Below, piece after piece: positions 9,743-18,743 of a stretch of DNA of 64,000 bases. The stretch lies in contig NZ_JAVTTP010000001.1 in NCBI RefSeq assembly GCF_032248455.1, positions 1,548,501 through 1,612,500 of the forward strand. The letters are read 5' to 3'. This DNA comes from Pricia mediterranea (GTDB taxonomy: Bacteria; Bacteroidota; Bacteroidia; Flavobacteriales; Flavobacteriaceae). Each line of letters starts with the position of its first letter. The first letter of the stretch is position 1. The translations under genes were made by a program, and so were the position numbers. A model generated the notes under the pieces. The model had not been told where the DNA came from and ran no database searches. It was given only the letters and a program-made list of their open reading frames with translations.

Positions 9743-10153
9743 TTAGCATGTGTTCAACTTTTCGTCTTGGCTGTAAACGACTAATTCATACGAAACTTCA
9801 TCGATTCTTGGCGGATTCTCCAATCTTGTTGCTTTGACCAAAAGGGAAGTTTTACTGTAACTGAATTTCATCATTTCCGAAAAACGTTCCACGTTCTTGA
9901 GGATGCAGGAAGCAAAAGCCCCTAAAAACAATTCGGCGGGATTTGGCAGGCTTTCGGCCTTGTTCGGAGTTGTTCCAAATGGGATTTTCGATTGCTTAAT
10001 GGAAATATCCCCGTCGTTTCCCGCAATGGTTTCCGCTTTAATAATGTAGTCCATACCATTGACTTTTATTGTAGTTAGGTCAAGACTTCCGTTCAAATCA
10101 TTGTTCCACGCGAATTTACGATGGGTATTTTCACTGCTATATGACCAAAATCA
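9743..10153 (-). pseudogene. OsmC-family protein fragment
   Basis: The open frame keeps the OsmC core: NGMDYIIKAET, ESLPNPAELFLGAFASCILKNVERF with the redox cysteine, and a following strand region. It ends at DEKLNTC, short of the usual C-terminal part with the second cysteine. The frame is open upstream to a TGA at 10151-10153 with no ATG; the first candidate start is TTG at 10096 and the first ATG would remove 14 core residues. Both ends therefore look lost. OsmC proteins reduce organic peroxides. It lies 70 bp past the ars operon and may have arrived with it. Confidence 0.6.
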
Positions 10154-10166
10154 TCTAACGTTCATT

Positions 10167-11210
10167 TTATGTTAAATAGTATTTCTTCCGTAGCCAAAAG
10201 GAAACCCTGACTAATAGAATCAATGCCGGAACCTCCACCAATGGACCGATTACACCCGCGAAGGCTTGTCCCGAATTCAATCCGAAAACTGCAATGGCGA
10301 CCGCAATGGCCAATTCAAAATTATTTCCCGCTGCGGTAAATGCTACGGAAGCTGTCTTGTCGTATTCCGCGCCCATCGCCTTGGTGAAGAAAAAACCGAT
10401 GATGAACATTAACGTAAAATACATAAGTAGCGGTACGGCAATAATAAGAACGTCCATCGGGATTTCTACGATTAATTCCCCTTTTAACGAGAACATCACT
10501 ACAATGGTAAATAATAGGGCGATCAATGTCATCGGCGAAACAATCGGAATGAACTTTTGAGTATACCATTCCTCGCCTTTGAGTTTTACTAAAATCAATC
10601 GGCTTAAAACGCCCATCAAAAACGGAATACCCAAATAAATAGCCACGCTTTCGGCAATCGTTCCGATTGAAATGTCAACGATGGCTCCCTCAAATCCAAA
10701 ATATGGGGGAAGCACGGTTATAAAAATCCAAGCATAAAAGCTGTAGGCAAAAACTTGAAAAATACTATTTAACGCTACTAATCCGGCACCGTATTCGCTA
10801 CTGCCCTCGGCGAAGTCGTTCCAAACCAAGACCATCGCAATACAGCGGGCCAGACCGATCAAAATCAGTCCGACCATATATTCAGGATAATCTCGCAAGA
10901 ACGTAATTGCCAAAATGAACATTAAAACGGGACCGATTATCCAATTCAGAATAAGTGAAATCGAAAGGATTTTTATGTTACGGAAAACCTTGGGCAACAA
11001 AGCGTAGTTCACTTTCGCCAAAGGCGGATACATCATTAAAATTAAACCAATAGCGATCGGTACATTGGTTGTTCCACTATTGAACGAATTTATAATATCG
11101 GGAAATGTTGGAATAAAATATCCAAGCCCAACGCCGATTGCCATGGCGACAAATATCCAAAGCGTCAGGTTTCTGTCAAGAAAGCTTAATTTTTTGGTTG
11201 TCATTTTCAA
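10167..11210 (-). CDS. acr3: ACR3-family arsenite efflux transporter
   Basis: 347 aa with about ten membrane helices. The conserved cysteine lies in [20 protein letters not shown] (C123), and the [22 protein letters not shown] segment is the family signature. It exports arsenite across the inner membrane. Its ATG overlaps the stop of the upstream phosphatase gene by 4 bp (ATGA), so the two are translationally coupled. It is the last gene of the arsR-DUF6428-phosphatase-ACR3 operon. Confidence 0.95.
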   Translation of the reverse strand: MKMTTKKLSFLDRNLTLWIFVAMAIGVGLGYFIPTFPDIINSFNSGTTNVPIAIGLILMMYPPLAKVNYALLPKVFRNIKILSISLILNWIIGPVLMFILAITFLRDYPEYMVGLILIGLARCIAMVLVWNDFAEGSSEYGAGLVALNSIFQVFAYSFYAWIFITVLPPYFGFEGAIVDISIGTIAESVAIYLGIPFLMGVLSRLILVKLKGEEWYTQKFIPIVSPMTLIALLFTIVVMFSLKGELIVEIPMDVLIIAVPLLMYFTLMFIIGFFFTKAMGAEYDKTASVAFTAAGNNFELAIAVAIAVFGLNSGQAFAGVIGPLVEVPALILLVRVSFWLRKKYYLT

Positions 11211-11839
11211 GAATTGATTTGAGAAAACACATAAAATAGTTCGGTTGCGATCTGAAGACTTCTTTCGTTGTATTTTTCGGCTTGCTGCGGTGTATTATCA
11301 AAAGCCTTTGGGTCTTCGAAAGTTATGGGAATTCGTTTTTCGGCCCCTGCAACAAAAGGACATGCTTCATTTGCCGAATCACAAGTCATGATCGCTATGA
11401 ATTGGGATTTGGGGTTAAAGGCATCATCCAGTTTTTTTGAAAATCCAATTATTGGATGCTCGTTATCGGAATATTTAATACTGTAAATAGGATTCTTGCC
11501 TTCGGAAAGCGATTTGATTTCAAAACCAGAATTTCGTAACGTTTCCGCCGCCATTGGGAAAAGTGCCGTGCTTTCCGTACCGCCTGAATAACAGAAGACA
11601 TTTTTGATATTGAAATGGTAGGCCATAGTTTGTGCCCAAACTTGTGACAAATGGCTTCTGCGTGAGTTATGGGTACAAATGAAGTTGATACGGATTTCTT
11701 GGTTATTTGAAACTTTTGACTGGATAAATTCGGTAAGCGGTCGCAAAAGGCCCTTGCGGTCATCCGGAATAGTTTCAGGCTTTAAATTCTTGATTTGCTT
11801 CGCTATTTCTTGAAATATGGTCGGTTTTGTCGTTGTCAT
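11207..11839 (-). CDS. arsC: Low-molecular-weight phosphatase-like arsenate reductase
   Basis: 210 aa. The phosphate-binding loop is C55THNSRR61 (CX5R) after a beta strand (RINFI), followed by [34 protein letters not shown] matches the ArsC/LMW-PTP family, and [10 protein letters not shown] provides further cysteines for thiol relay. A helical extension of about 45 residues precedes the core. It converts arsenate to arsenite for export by the next gene, with thioredoxin or a similar donor. The 4-bp overlap with acr3 supports coupled expression. Confidence 0.88.
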   Translation of the reverse strand: MTTTKPTIFQEIAKQIKNLKPETIPDDRKGLLRPLTEFIQSKVSNNQEIRINFICTHNSRRSHLSQVWAQTMAYHFNIKNVFCYSGGTESTALFPMAAETLRNSGFEIKSLSEGKNPIYSIKYSDNEHPIIGFSKKLDDAFNPKSQFIAIMTCDSANEACPFVAGAEKRIPITFEDPKAFDNTPQQAEKYNERSLQIATELFYVFSQINS

Positions 11840-11860
11840 TGTTTTTGAAGTTATATTATT

Positions 11861-12328
11861 CTAGCAACAATTCCCACCCGGTGTACAGCAGGGTTCATTA
11901 TTTACATCGGATAGTTTTACCCTCGGTTTTTCCGCAGGAATAACACATTGATCTTTTGCCAGACAATCGGTATGTTTCGTGGTCAACAAGAAATGTTGCC
12001 CGTCATAATCAAGTCCGAATTTCCCGATGGTTTCTGATTGATGTTCCAATTCGATTTCCAGGTCTCCAATGCCCAGAACTTTCTCTGAAAGCTCAATGAT
12101 TTTCGTCAATTTTTCGGGATGCAATCTATGGTCATAATCGTTCGCGTTCCAAAGTTGGAAGTTCACGACTTCTTCATTACGTACCGTTCCGCCACAATCG
12201 ATGAAGTGTTTCGTGATTTTGCCTACTTCGGTAACATGAAAGTGATTGGGTACCAACGTACCGTCCGGTAGTTGAAAGGTAATGGTTTCCAATTGATTTA
12301 ACTTTGATTTGATTTCTGAGAGTTTCAT
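11861..12328 (-). CDS. DUF6428 family protein of the arsenic operon
   Basis: 155 aa, soluble. This family occurs almost only in Bacteroidota arsenic operons. It has a conserved PDGTLVPNHFHVTEVG segment, an IDCGGT turn and YDHRLHP. The C-terminal tail is cysteine-rich (EPCCTPGGNCC), and two more cysteines stand in TDCLAKDQC, which suggests binding of trivalent arsenic or antimony. It could act as a metallochaperone or arsenic buffer; that function is an inference. A palindromic site resembling that of arsR precedes it at 12354-12375. Confidence 0.85.
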   Translation of the reverse strand: MKLSEIKSKLNQLETITFQLPDGTLVPNHFHVTEVGKITKHFIDCGGTVRNEEVVNFQLWNANDYDHRLHPEKLTKIIELSEKVLGIGDLEIELEHQSETIGKFGLDYDGQHFLLTTKHTDCLAKDQCVIPAEKPRVKLSDVNNEPCCTPGGNCC

Positions 12329-12353
12329 ATTTTATTTTTTGTTCTAAGTTTCT

Positions 12354-12375
12354 TTAATCGCAATAACACGATTAA
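12354..12375. promoter_or_regulatory. Candidate ArsR operator 1
   Basis: Perfect inverted repeat TTAATCG-N8-CGATTAA, 26-47 bp upstream of the DUF6428 start. The spacer CAATAACA and the right arm recur in front of arsR at 12736-12757, so one regulator probably binds both. Confidence 0.6.
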
Positions 12376-12389
12376 TTGATTCAAATTTT

Positions 12390-12722
12390 TTAACAACAAT
12401 CTTCGTTATTGGAAATGTCTTGATTTAGGAATTGCGACATTGTTTTTTTCATTTTCGTCCAATTTTCGGTGTTGATACAATAGCAAACGCTTGTTCCTTC
12501 TATCTTTCCTTTTATCAGGCCCAAAAACTTAAGTTCCTTTAAATATTGGGAAATTGTCGGTTGTGCCAATCCGATTTCATCCACCAAATCTCCGCAGTAA
12601 CAAGCATCTATCTTAAAAAGTTGCTGTAAAATAGCTACTCTGGCAGGATGTCCAAAGGCCTTTGCGAACAAGGCAATTTCATTTTGTTGGTCGGTAAACA
12701 TTTCGGTTTTGGCCAGTCCCAT
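12390..12722 (-). CDS. arsR: ArsR/SmtB-family arsenic-responsive repressor
   Basis: 110 aa winged-helix repressor. FAKAFGHPARVAILQQL is the family N-terminal signature, and the recognition helix is LAQPTISQYLKELKFLGLI. Cysteines at the start of the DNA-binding helix (ACYCGDLVDEIG) stand where As(III) binds in the classic ELCVCD motif. Two more cysteines at the C-terminal end (EDCC) may add ligands. It heads the ars operon and a candidate operator lies 14-35 bp upstream of its start. Confidence 0.92.
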   Translation of the reverse strand: MGLAKTEMFTDQQNEIALFAKAFGHPARVAILQQLFKIDACYCGDLVDEIGLAQPTISQYLKELKFLGLIKGKIEGTSVCYCINTENWTKMKKTMSQFLNQDISNNEDCC

Positions 12723-12735
12723 TTTTCTTTATTCC

Positions 12736-12757
12736 TTCATTGCAATATTACGATTAA
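12736..12757. promoter_or_regulatory. Candidate ArsR operator 2
   Basis: TTCATTG-CAATATTA-CGATTAA, an imperfect version of the 12354-12375 site, with identical right arm and a spacer matching at six of eight bases. It lies 14 bp upstream of arsR, as expected for autoregulation. Confidence 0.55.
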
Positions 12758-12933
12758 TGATTTATTATGCAAAATATCTATTACCTAAACGAAAAAAAAT
12801 GTCAGCCCTAAAAAATTCCATTGATAAAATTGCTGTCTTCGTCGAGTCAAATTCCCACAAAGTCTATTTCACTTTTGTATCGATTCAATCCGTTGAATAT
12901 TTCGTCTAAATTTCATTGAATGGCTAAATAATC

Positions 12934-13410
12934 ATGAAGCAACTCATCATTTTGGAGTTCGCCTTCCTAACAAGTTCCCTGCAAGCACAGGAGCCTACCG
13001 TTTCCCCCCAAAAGGCCTAGACCTTGGAGGAGTGCATCCCCTATGCCCTGGAAAACAACATCACCGTAAAACAGGCGGAACTGTAAAAGAACGGTACGGA
13101 AACCGATTATATGGCGGAGAAATCATCAAGATGGCACGATCTGTACGCCAATGCATCCTAAAATCTGACGAACGGTAATTACATAGACCCTATTACCAGC
13201 GATTTTGTCTCCCAGCAGATCAATGCAACCAGTTTGGGGCTGAATTCCCAAATAACCCTCTTCCAGGGAAACCAGATCAACAACCAGATCAAGCGAAGCA
13301 AATTTTTGGTAGATCAATATTCTCTTTTCGAAAAAGAGGCCAAGAACGATATTACCTTGGGCATTACCGAAAGTTATATCCAATTGCTGTACGCTGCAAA
13401 AAACGGGCAT
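12934..13410 (+). pseudogene. TolC-family outer membrane protein, broken
   Basis: Translation from the ATG at 12934 gives a signal peptide and the TolC N-terminus: TLEECIPYALENNITVKQAEL, then LGLNSQITLFQGNQINNQIKRS and ESYIQLLYA. The frame is kept throughout but interrupted by TAG (13018-13020), TAA (13084-13086) and TAA (13159-13161). The two TAA codons probably replace glutamine codons. Homology stops near 13405, where an IS21-type end begins; the remaining roughly 300 residues are absent. The intact gene would have been an efflux outer membrane channel. Confidence 0.82.
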
Positions 13411-13417
13411 AGTATAC

Positions 13418-14283
13418 ACTGCGGGCGGGTTAAACTGAACCACCCGGGGCGGGCCAAAGTGAGCCACCAAAAAATCGATTCTATTTGAGTGTTGCCATTT
13501 GTTGTTTTGTAAAAAAACAACATGGCGAACAAACAGATAGACATGCGAAAGGCAAAAAGGATTTACAAACTACACGGAGAGGGTGCCAGTAAACGGCGTA
13601 TCAGCAAAGAACTGGGCATCTCCCGTAACACGGTAACCAAGTATATCGACTTCTTCAAGCGATATAAGCTGACGGCCTATGAGGTGTCGGAGATGACCCT
13701 GGAGGAGATCCACAGGCTCTTCAAGGCGGACCAAAAGCCCAAGAGCGATCAGCTGAAGACCCTCGAGAAGTATTTTCCCTATTTTGACAGGGAGCTTCGC
13801 AGGACGGGTGTTACCAAGCAACTGTTATGGGAGGAATATTACAGGCAGCATCCCGACGGGTTCAAACTATCGCCGTTCAGGTACTGGTACCGCGAATGGG
13901 CAAAGGAAACCTCCCCCGTAATGCACTTTACCCATAAGGCGGGCGACAAGCTGTTCATAGATTTTTCGGGCAAGAAACTCAGCATAACGGACAGGCATAT
14001 GGGCGAGATCCAAGATCTCGAGGTATACCTGTGCCTACTGGGCAGTAGCCAGTACACCTACGTAGAGGCCTGCGCGAGCCAGAAACTGGAGGGCTTCATG
14101 CGCTGTACCGAGAACGCACTGTGGTTCTATGGCGGGGTTCCCCGTGCACTGGTGACCGACAACCTATAGTCGGCCGTTACCAAGAGCAGCCGTTACGAAC
14201 CCAAGGTCAACGAGACCTTCGCCGATTTTGCCGAGCACTACGAAACGGCCGTACTGCCCACGAGGGCATATAGGCCGCGGGAT
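13418..14283 (+). mobile_element. IS21-family insertion sequence, left part only
   Basis: The element interrupts the TolC pseudogene. Its left end carries two related sequence blocks (GGTTAAACTGAACCACCC at 13428 and GGCCAAAGTGAGCCACC at 13452), typical of the repeated transposase sites at IS21 ends. The istA frame follows, but istB and the right end are missing; sequence changes abruptly at about 14283. Confidence 0.75.
13522..14283 (+). pseudogene. istA: IS21-family transposase IstA, truncated
   Basis: The first 215 codons are intact: helix-turn-helix (GASKRRISKELGISRNTVTKYI), then the start of the DDE catalytic core (KLFIDFSGKKLSI) and the second catalytic aspartate region (YGGVPRALVTDNL). 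A TAG at 14167-14169 replaces the lysine codon expected after TDNL. The frame then continues as SAVTKSSRYEPKVNETFADFAEHY to YRPRD and is cut at about 14283. No active transposase can be made. Confidence 0.85.
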
Positions 14284-14295
14284 TATGTGCACAAA

Positions 14296-14368
14296 AACAT
14301 TATGTAAACTTTAGATCGTAACCTATTGGCTCACAGCTAGGATATGCCCATTTTATTTACATAATGTT
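14296..14368. repeat. 13-bp inverted repeat beside a tyrosine recombinase fragment
   Basis: AACATTATGTAAA at 14296-14308 and its exact reverse complement at 14356-14368, separated by 47 bp. It lies between the cut IS21 element and the recombinase fragment, about 30 bp past that gene's end. This is consistent with a terminal or attachment site of the element that brought the recombinase. Confidence 0.55.
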
Positions 14369-14398
14369 CCGATGGCCCTATCTGCCCAGACGCTCGAG

Positions 14399-14757
14399 TC
14401 AGTGAAGGAGCCCGTTGTCCCTTTGCCAGGAAGGAAGTCCATCATCGTCGGGTGCCAAGGAGGTTGCGTTGATCGCCTCGAGCTTCTGTTGGTTGTCTAT
14501 CCTCGCATATATCTCCGTTGAAACGACGGACCGGTGCCCCAGAAAGTCCCGGATGCAGATCAGATTGATCCCGGACTTCATCATGAGTATCGCCTTGGAA
14601 TGCCGCAACGAGTACGGCGTCATACCTGCAGGTATAAGTTTGGCATCGATCTTCCGGACACTGCCGGCATACTTTTTGACCATGGCGGATACACCCATCC
14701 TGGACAGTTTCCCGTGCCTTCCGTTCCCGAAAAGGGGATATTCGTTGGCTATCGTTC
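14399..14757 (-). pseudogene. Tyrosine recombinase, C-terminal fragment
   Basis: Read on the minus strand, the fragment begins near 14755 (NEYPLFGNGRHGKLSRMGVS). It keeps the catalytic end: TPYSLRHSKAIL with the H-x-x-R box, IRDFLGHRSV, and tyrosine in TEIYARID. About 200 N-terminal residues, including the first catalytic arginine, are missing. Upstream sequence is replaced by the end of the Lrp/AsnC gene, whose last two codons overlap the junction. It may derive from a multi-recombinase element; only one fragment remains. Confidence 0.75.
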
Positions 14758-15219
14758 AAAATCAAGAGGCAAACTTGTGGTATTCACTACTTCCTTCATC
14801 ACGAAGTAACTTTCCATTTGGCGTATGCTCTTGATGGCCGCCAATTTTTTAAAGTTAAATTCATGATAATGATCAATATCTTTCGTGTAAACCTTTAGTT
14901 GAAAATCAAATGCCCCTGTAATATGTAAACATTCAACTACTTCCGGAATCTTCTTGATTTCATTCATAAAGTTCTGAGCTTCCGTACCTGAATGTTTTTC
15001 GATGCTCACCATAACCAATACCATGACATTTAAACCGATTTTTTTCCTGTTCAATAAGAACACCTTTTTCTGTAGAAGCTTAGATGCGTTCAGTTTCTTA
15101 ATTCGCTCATACACAGGTGTGACGGTAAGATATGTAGCCTCTGCAATCTTTTTATTACTAATGTTGGCGTTTTCCTGTAAAAGCGACAATATTTTAATGT
15201 CTTTATCATCAAGTTTCAT
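14749..15219 (-). CDS. Lrp/AsnC-family transcriptional regulator
   Basis: 156 aa, full length. The N-terminal winged helix runs LDDKDIKILSLLQENANISNKKIAEATYLTVTPVYERIKKL; the RAM effector domain follows (VMVLVMVSIEKHSG, VVECLHITGAFDFQLKVYTKD). Such regulators bind DNA as octamers and sense amino acids. It is divergent from SusC (225 bp between starts) and next to a catabolic operon that would yield glycine and glutamate, so it probably controls that operon. Its last two codons touch the recombinase-fragment junction but the fold is complete. Confidence 0.92.
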   Translation of the reverse strand: MKLDDKDIKILSLLQENANISNKKIAEATYLTVTPVYERIKKLNASKLLQKKVFLLNRKKIGLNVMVLVMVSIEKHSGTEAQNFMNEIKKIPEVVECLHITGAFDFQLKVYTKDIDHYHEFNFKKLAAIKSIRQMESYFVMKEVVNTTSLPLDFER

Positions 15220-15444
15220 TATTCAGTAGTTTTAAACTAAAAACTTTATTATTTTGATAGGGAACAGAATAAATATAGTGTTTTATTAGTCGTATTTCAG
15301 TTTTATTTCTAAAAATTAAATTTTACAAGGATAAATATATCGTATAAATCAATTTTACGGTATATTCGTACGGATAATGCATCAAATATCAGTATTAAAC
15401 TATCTACTTGAATTGATCGATTAACCAACTAAAACTCTATAGCC

Positions 15445-18400
15445 ATGAGAACATTATTTATACACAGGGAATGCGAGTCTTTCCTAACAGCATTCTTTTT
15501 GAAAATAAAGCTCACGACAGTTTTAGCAGCTGCTACTTTGATGCAAGTTCACGCTATTGGGGTAGCCGGTGAAACGTCAGGAAGTAACTTGGATATCGAT
15601 AATGTTGTTCTCGAAATTGCTTTGAATCAACAATTTGAGGTCAGTGGCACGGTCTTAGACCAAGCAGGTCAGCCGTTACCTGGTGCAAATGTTCTCGAAA
15701 AAGGCACTTCAAATGGGGTGCAGACCGATTTTGATGGCAATTTTTCACTGATGATAGCCAATCAGAATGCTACATTGGTATTTTCATATATTGGTTTTAC
15801 GACAAAAGAGATTCCTGTAGCTGGTCAGACAGACCTAAAGATAATTTTGAAAGAAAGCGCAACTGGATTAAGCGAAGTGGTTGTTACCGCCCTGGGCATC
15901 AAGCGCGAAAAAAAATCCTTGGGCTATGCCTCCCAAGAATTGGACACGGAAGAGGTTACCTCTGCTAGGGAGCCCAATTTACTGAACGGTATTTCAGGCA
16001 AGGTAGCAGGACTTCAAATAACGAACAGCCCTTCCGGCGTAGGAGGCTCGGCAAGAGTTTCTATCAGGGGCGATGCCTCTTTGAACATAAACGGAAACTC
16101 ACCTCTGTTCATTGTAGATGGTACCCCGATTAGTAATGAAATCGTAGGTTCCTCCGGTTCGGGCACCCAAGATGTTGATTACGGCAACGGAGCATCGGAA
16201 ATAAATCCTCAGGATATAGAATCGATAAACGTACTGAAGGGGCCAGCTGCGGCGGCTCTATATGGCTCACGTGCCGCAAACGGTGCGATTATTATCACTA
16301 CAAAAAAAGGCAGCAGTAAAAATGGAAGACTTGGCATTTCAATAAACTCAGGAGTAACTATAGAAAGCGTAATGATGATGCCGGACTGGCAAAATGTATA
16401 TGGTCAAGGAAATAGTGGGCAATTTGCTTTTGTTGACGGTAGTGGAGGTGGCACTGCCGATGGTGTTGATGAGAGTTGGGGTCCAAAGTTGGACACAGGC
16501 CTATTGATACCTCAATTTGATTCGCCACGTACCGACGGCACCCGAGGTGGAGATTTAGTGAGCGATGCACCGATCACCGCCACCCCGTGGGTCTCCAGGC
16601 CCGACAATACCAAAAATTTCTTCAATACCGGATTTACGAAAACCAACAGCATTGCGATTTCGAAATCAGGGGATTTGGGTAATATCCGTTTTTCCTACCA
16701 GAATTTAGATCAGGAGGGCATCGTTCCAAATACCGATCTCAAAAGAAACAGTTTCAGTTTGAGCAGCGGTCTGAACCTGACCGATAAGGTAACTATAAAT
16801 TCGAATATCAACTATATTAAATCCGATAGTGGAAACAGACCATCTATCAGCTATGGTACCGAAAGCGTCATGTACCTTTTTATATGGTACGGACGGCAAT
16901 TGAATACGGATAGTCTAAGAGATTACTGGATGGTCGGCCAAGAAGACCAACAACAGTTCAACTACAACTACAATTATCATGACAATCCCTTTTTCAACGT
17001 ATATGAGAACACCAATTCACAGGATAAGGACAGGGTTTATGGCAATGTAAGCATGAACTATAAGATCGATGAAAATTGGAATCTCATGCTTCGAACGGGA
17101 AGGGACTTCTATAGCGAACTCAGAGCCAAAAAACGTGCTTTCAGTACCCAGCGTTTCCCTTTGGGCTATTACAGGGAGGATGATGTATTTTTTGAGGAAT
17201 CAAATTCTGATTTCCTGTTGTCCTATGACAAAACTTTCAATGAAAAATTTAACATTAACATTTCTGCGGGAGGTAACCAGATGCGACGTAATCAGGATTA
17301 TAAGCAGACAGTAGCTCCCGAACTTATCAATCCGGGAATCTATTCCTTCAACAACACTCGCAGGCCCTTAGAAGTATCGGTCAACAATACCGAAAAACGC
17401 ATAAACAGTCTATACGGTTTCGCCCGTTTCGCCTACGACGATATGCTATATCTGGATCTAACCGGAAGAAACGATTGGTCCAGCACATTGCCTACGGACA
17501 ATAACTCCTATTTTTACCCTTCCGCAACATTGAGTGCCATTACCAACGACATTTTTGACATGCCGGAATTTGTTTCCTTTGCCAAATTCAGGGCCGCCTA
17601 TGCAGAGGTGGGAAACGATACCGATCCCTATAGACTGGCCAGCTTCTTTACCAATGAAACACCTTTTGGCGATAACCCGGTATTGACCGAATCGCGGTTA
17701 ATACCGAACGCTGATTTAAAACCCGAGATCACCTCATCCTATGAGTTCGGCGTGGATCTACGTTTGTTTCAAAGCCGAGTCAACCTCGATGCGACCTATT
17801 ACGATGGAAGGACCAAAAACCAGATCATTCCCATTAGCACCGATATTTCCAGTGGATATACAAGCAAGCTCATTAATGCGGGGGAAGTCCGCAATTATGG
17901 ATTCGAAGCCATTTTGAACCTGGTTCCGGTGCGTAACGATAATTTTACTTGGAACAGCATGTTCAACTTCTCCCAAAATAAGAGCGAGGTTACCGATTTA
18001 GGGGGCGTAAACTATACCTTGACCGAAAGAAATAATGTCTTTATTCAAGCTAGGGAGGGCGGTTCGATAAGTGCCATTTACGGTCGGGGTTTTCAAAGGG
18101 TCGAAGACCCGAACAGCGAATATTTCGGCCAGTTGATCATTGATAATAACGGTATTCCGTTACGTACCGATGATTTGGTCTATCAAGGCGATTATGCGCC
18201 CGATTATACACTTGGTATCCTGAACAGTTTTAAGTACAAAGCTTTCGATTTTGGCTTTTTGTTCGATATCAGGCAAGGGGGGATCGTTTCCTCTTTTACA
18301 AAGATCATAGGTTCCACTGCGGGACAGTTAAAAGAAACGCTGGAAGGGCGGGAGACGGGAATAGTGGCGGAAGGAGTACAGGAAACTTCACCGGGCGTAT

Positions 18401-18732
18401 TTTCGCCCAACACAATCAATGTCGATGCCCGAACCTACAATAACCGTTTTTACGAACGGGACAATATAGAAGCCGCCAAATATGACGCCTCCTATACCAA
18501 ACTGCGAGAGGTTACTTTAGGGTATTCGTTACCCGAACGTTTTATGGACAAACTCCCTATTTCGAAGGCCCGATTTTCCCTGACGGGAAGGAACCTATTG
18601 CTTTGGACGGAAAACCCTCACTTTGATCCCGAAACCTCCGCCCTTGCCGGGGGTACTTTACAACCAGGGATTGAAAACATGTCCTATCCCAGCACCAGGT
18701 CATACACCTTTAACTTACAAATTGATTTCTAA
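15445..18732 (+). CDS. SusC/RagA-family TonB-dependent transporter
   Basis: 1095 aa. A signal region is followed by a carboxypeptidase-regulatory-like domain (FEVSGTVLDQAGQPLPGANVLEKGTSNG at 51-80), the SusC signature YIGFTTKEI, the plug with LFIVDGTPI and IESINVLKGPAAAALYGSRAANG, and a beta barrel to the C-terminal phenylalanine (NLQIDF). It imports a ligand captured by its SusD partner 11 bp downstream, using TonB energy. No glycoside hydrolase is near; the adjacent phosphatase and amine genes suggest a phosphorylated alkanolamine or related solute. Confidence 0.95.
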   Translation: MRTLFIHRECESFLTAFFLKIKLTTVLAAATLMQVHAIGVAGETSGSNLDIDNVVLEIALNQQFEVSGTVLDQAGQPLPGANVLEKGTSNGVQTDFDGNFSLMIANQNATLVFSYIGFTTKEIPVAGQTDLKIILKESATGLSEVVVTALGIKREKKSLGYASQELDTEEVTSAREPNLLNGISGKVAGLQITNSPSGVGGSARVSIRGDASLNINGNSPLFIVDGTPISNEIVGSSGSGTQDVDYGNGASEINPQDIESINVLKGPAAAALYGSRAANGAIIITTKKGSSKNGRLGISINSGVTIESVMMMPDWQNVYGQGNSGQFAFVDGSGGGTADGVDESWGPKLDTGLLIPQFDSPRTDGTRGGDLVSDAPITATPWVSRPDNTKNFFNTGFTKTNSIAISKSGDLGNIRFSYQNLDQEGIVPNTDLKRNSFSLSSGLNLTDKVTINSNINYIKSDSGNRPSISYGTESVMYLFIWYGRQLNTDSLRDYWMVGQEDQQQFNYNYNYHDNPFFNVYENTNSQDKDRVYGNVSMNYKIDENWNLMLRTGRDFYSELRAKKRAFSTQRFPLGYYREDDVFFEESNSDFLLSYDKTFNEKFNINISAGGNQMRRNQDYKQTVAPELINPGIYSFNNTRRPLEVSVNNTEKRINSLYGFARFAYDDMLYLDLTGRNDWSSTLPTDNNSYFYPSATLSAITNDIFDMPEFVSFAKFRAAYAEVGNDTDPYRLASFFTNETPFGDNPVLTESRLIPNADLKPEITSSYEFGVDLRLFQSRVNLDATYYDGRTKNQIIPISTDISSGYTSKLINAGEVRNYGFEAILNLVPVRNDNFTWNSMFNFSQNKSEVTDLGGVNYTLTERNNVFIQAREGGSISAIYGRGFQRVEDPNSEYFGQLIIDNNGIPLRTDDLVYQGDYAPDYTLGILNSFKYKAFDFGFLFDIRQGGIVSSFTKIIGSTAGQLKETLEGRETGIVAEGVQETSPGVFSPNTINVDARTYNNRFYERDNIEAAKYDASYTKLREVTLGYSLPERFMDKLPISKARFSLTGRNLLLWTENPHFDPETSALAGGTLQPGIENMSYPSTRSYTFNLQIDF

Positions 18733-18743
18733 TACCAAAGAAT

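Noticed and set aside
12709-12909. 66-codon frame opposite the arsR promoter
   Set aside because: Crosses the candidate ArsR operator and has no motif.
14415-14834. Plus- and minus-strand frames overlapping the recombinase fragment
   Set aside because: Only the 14399-14757 minus frame shows catalytic recombinase motifs; the others are shadows.
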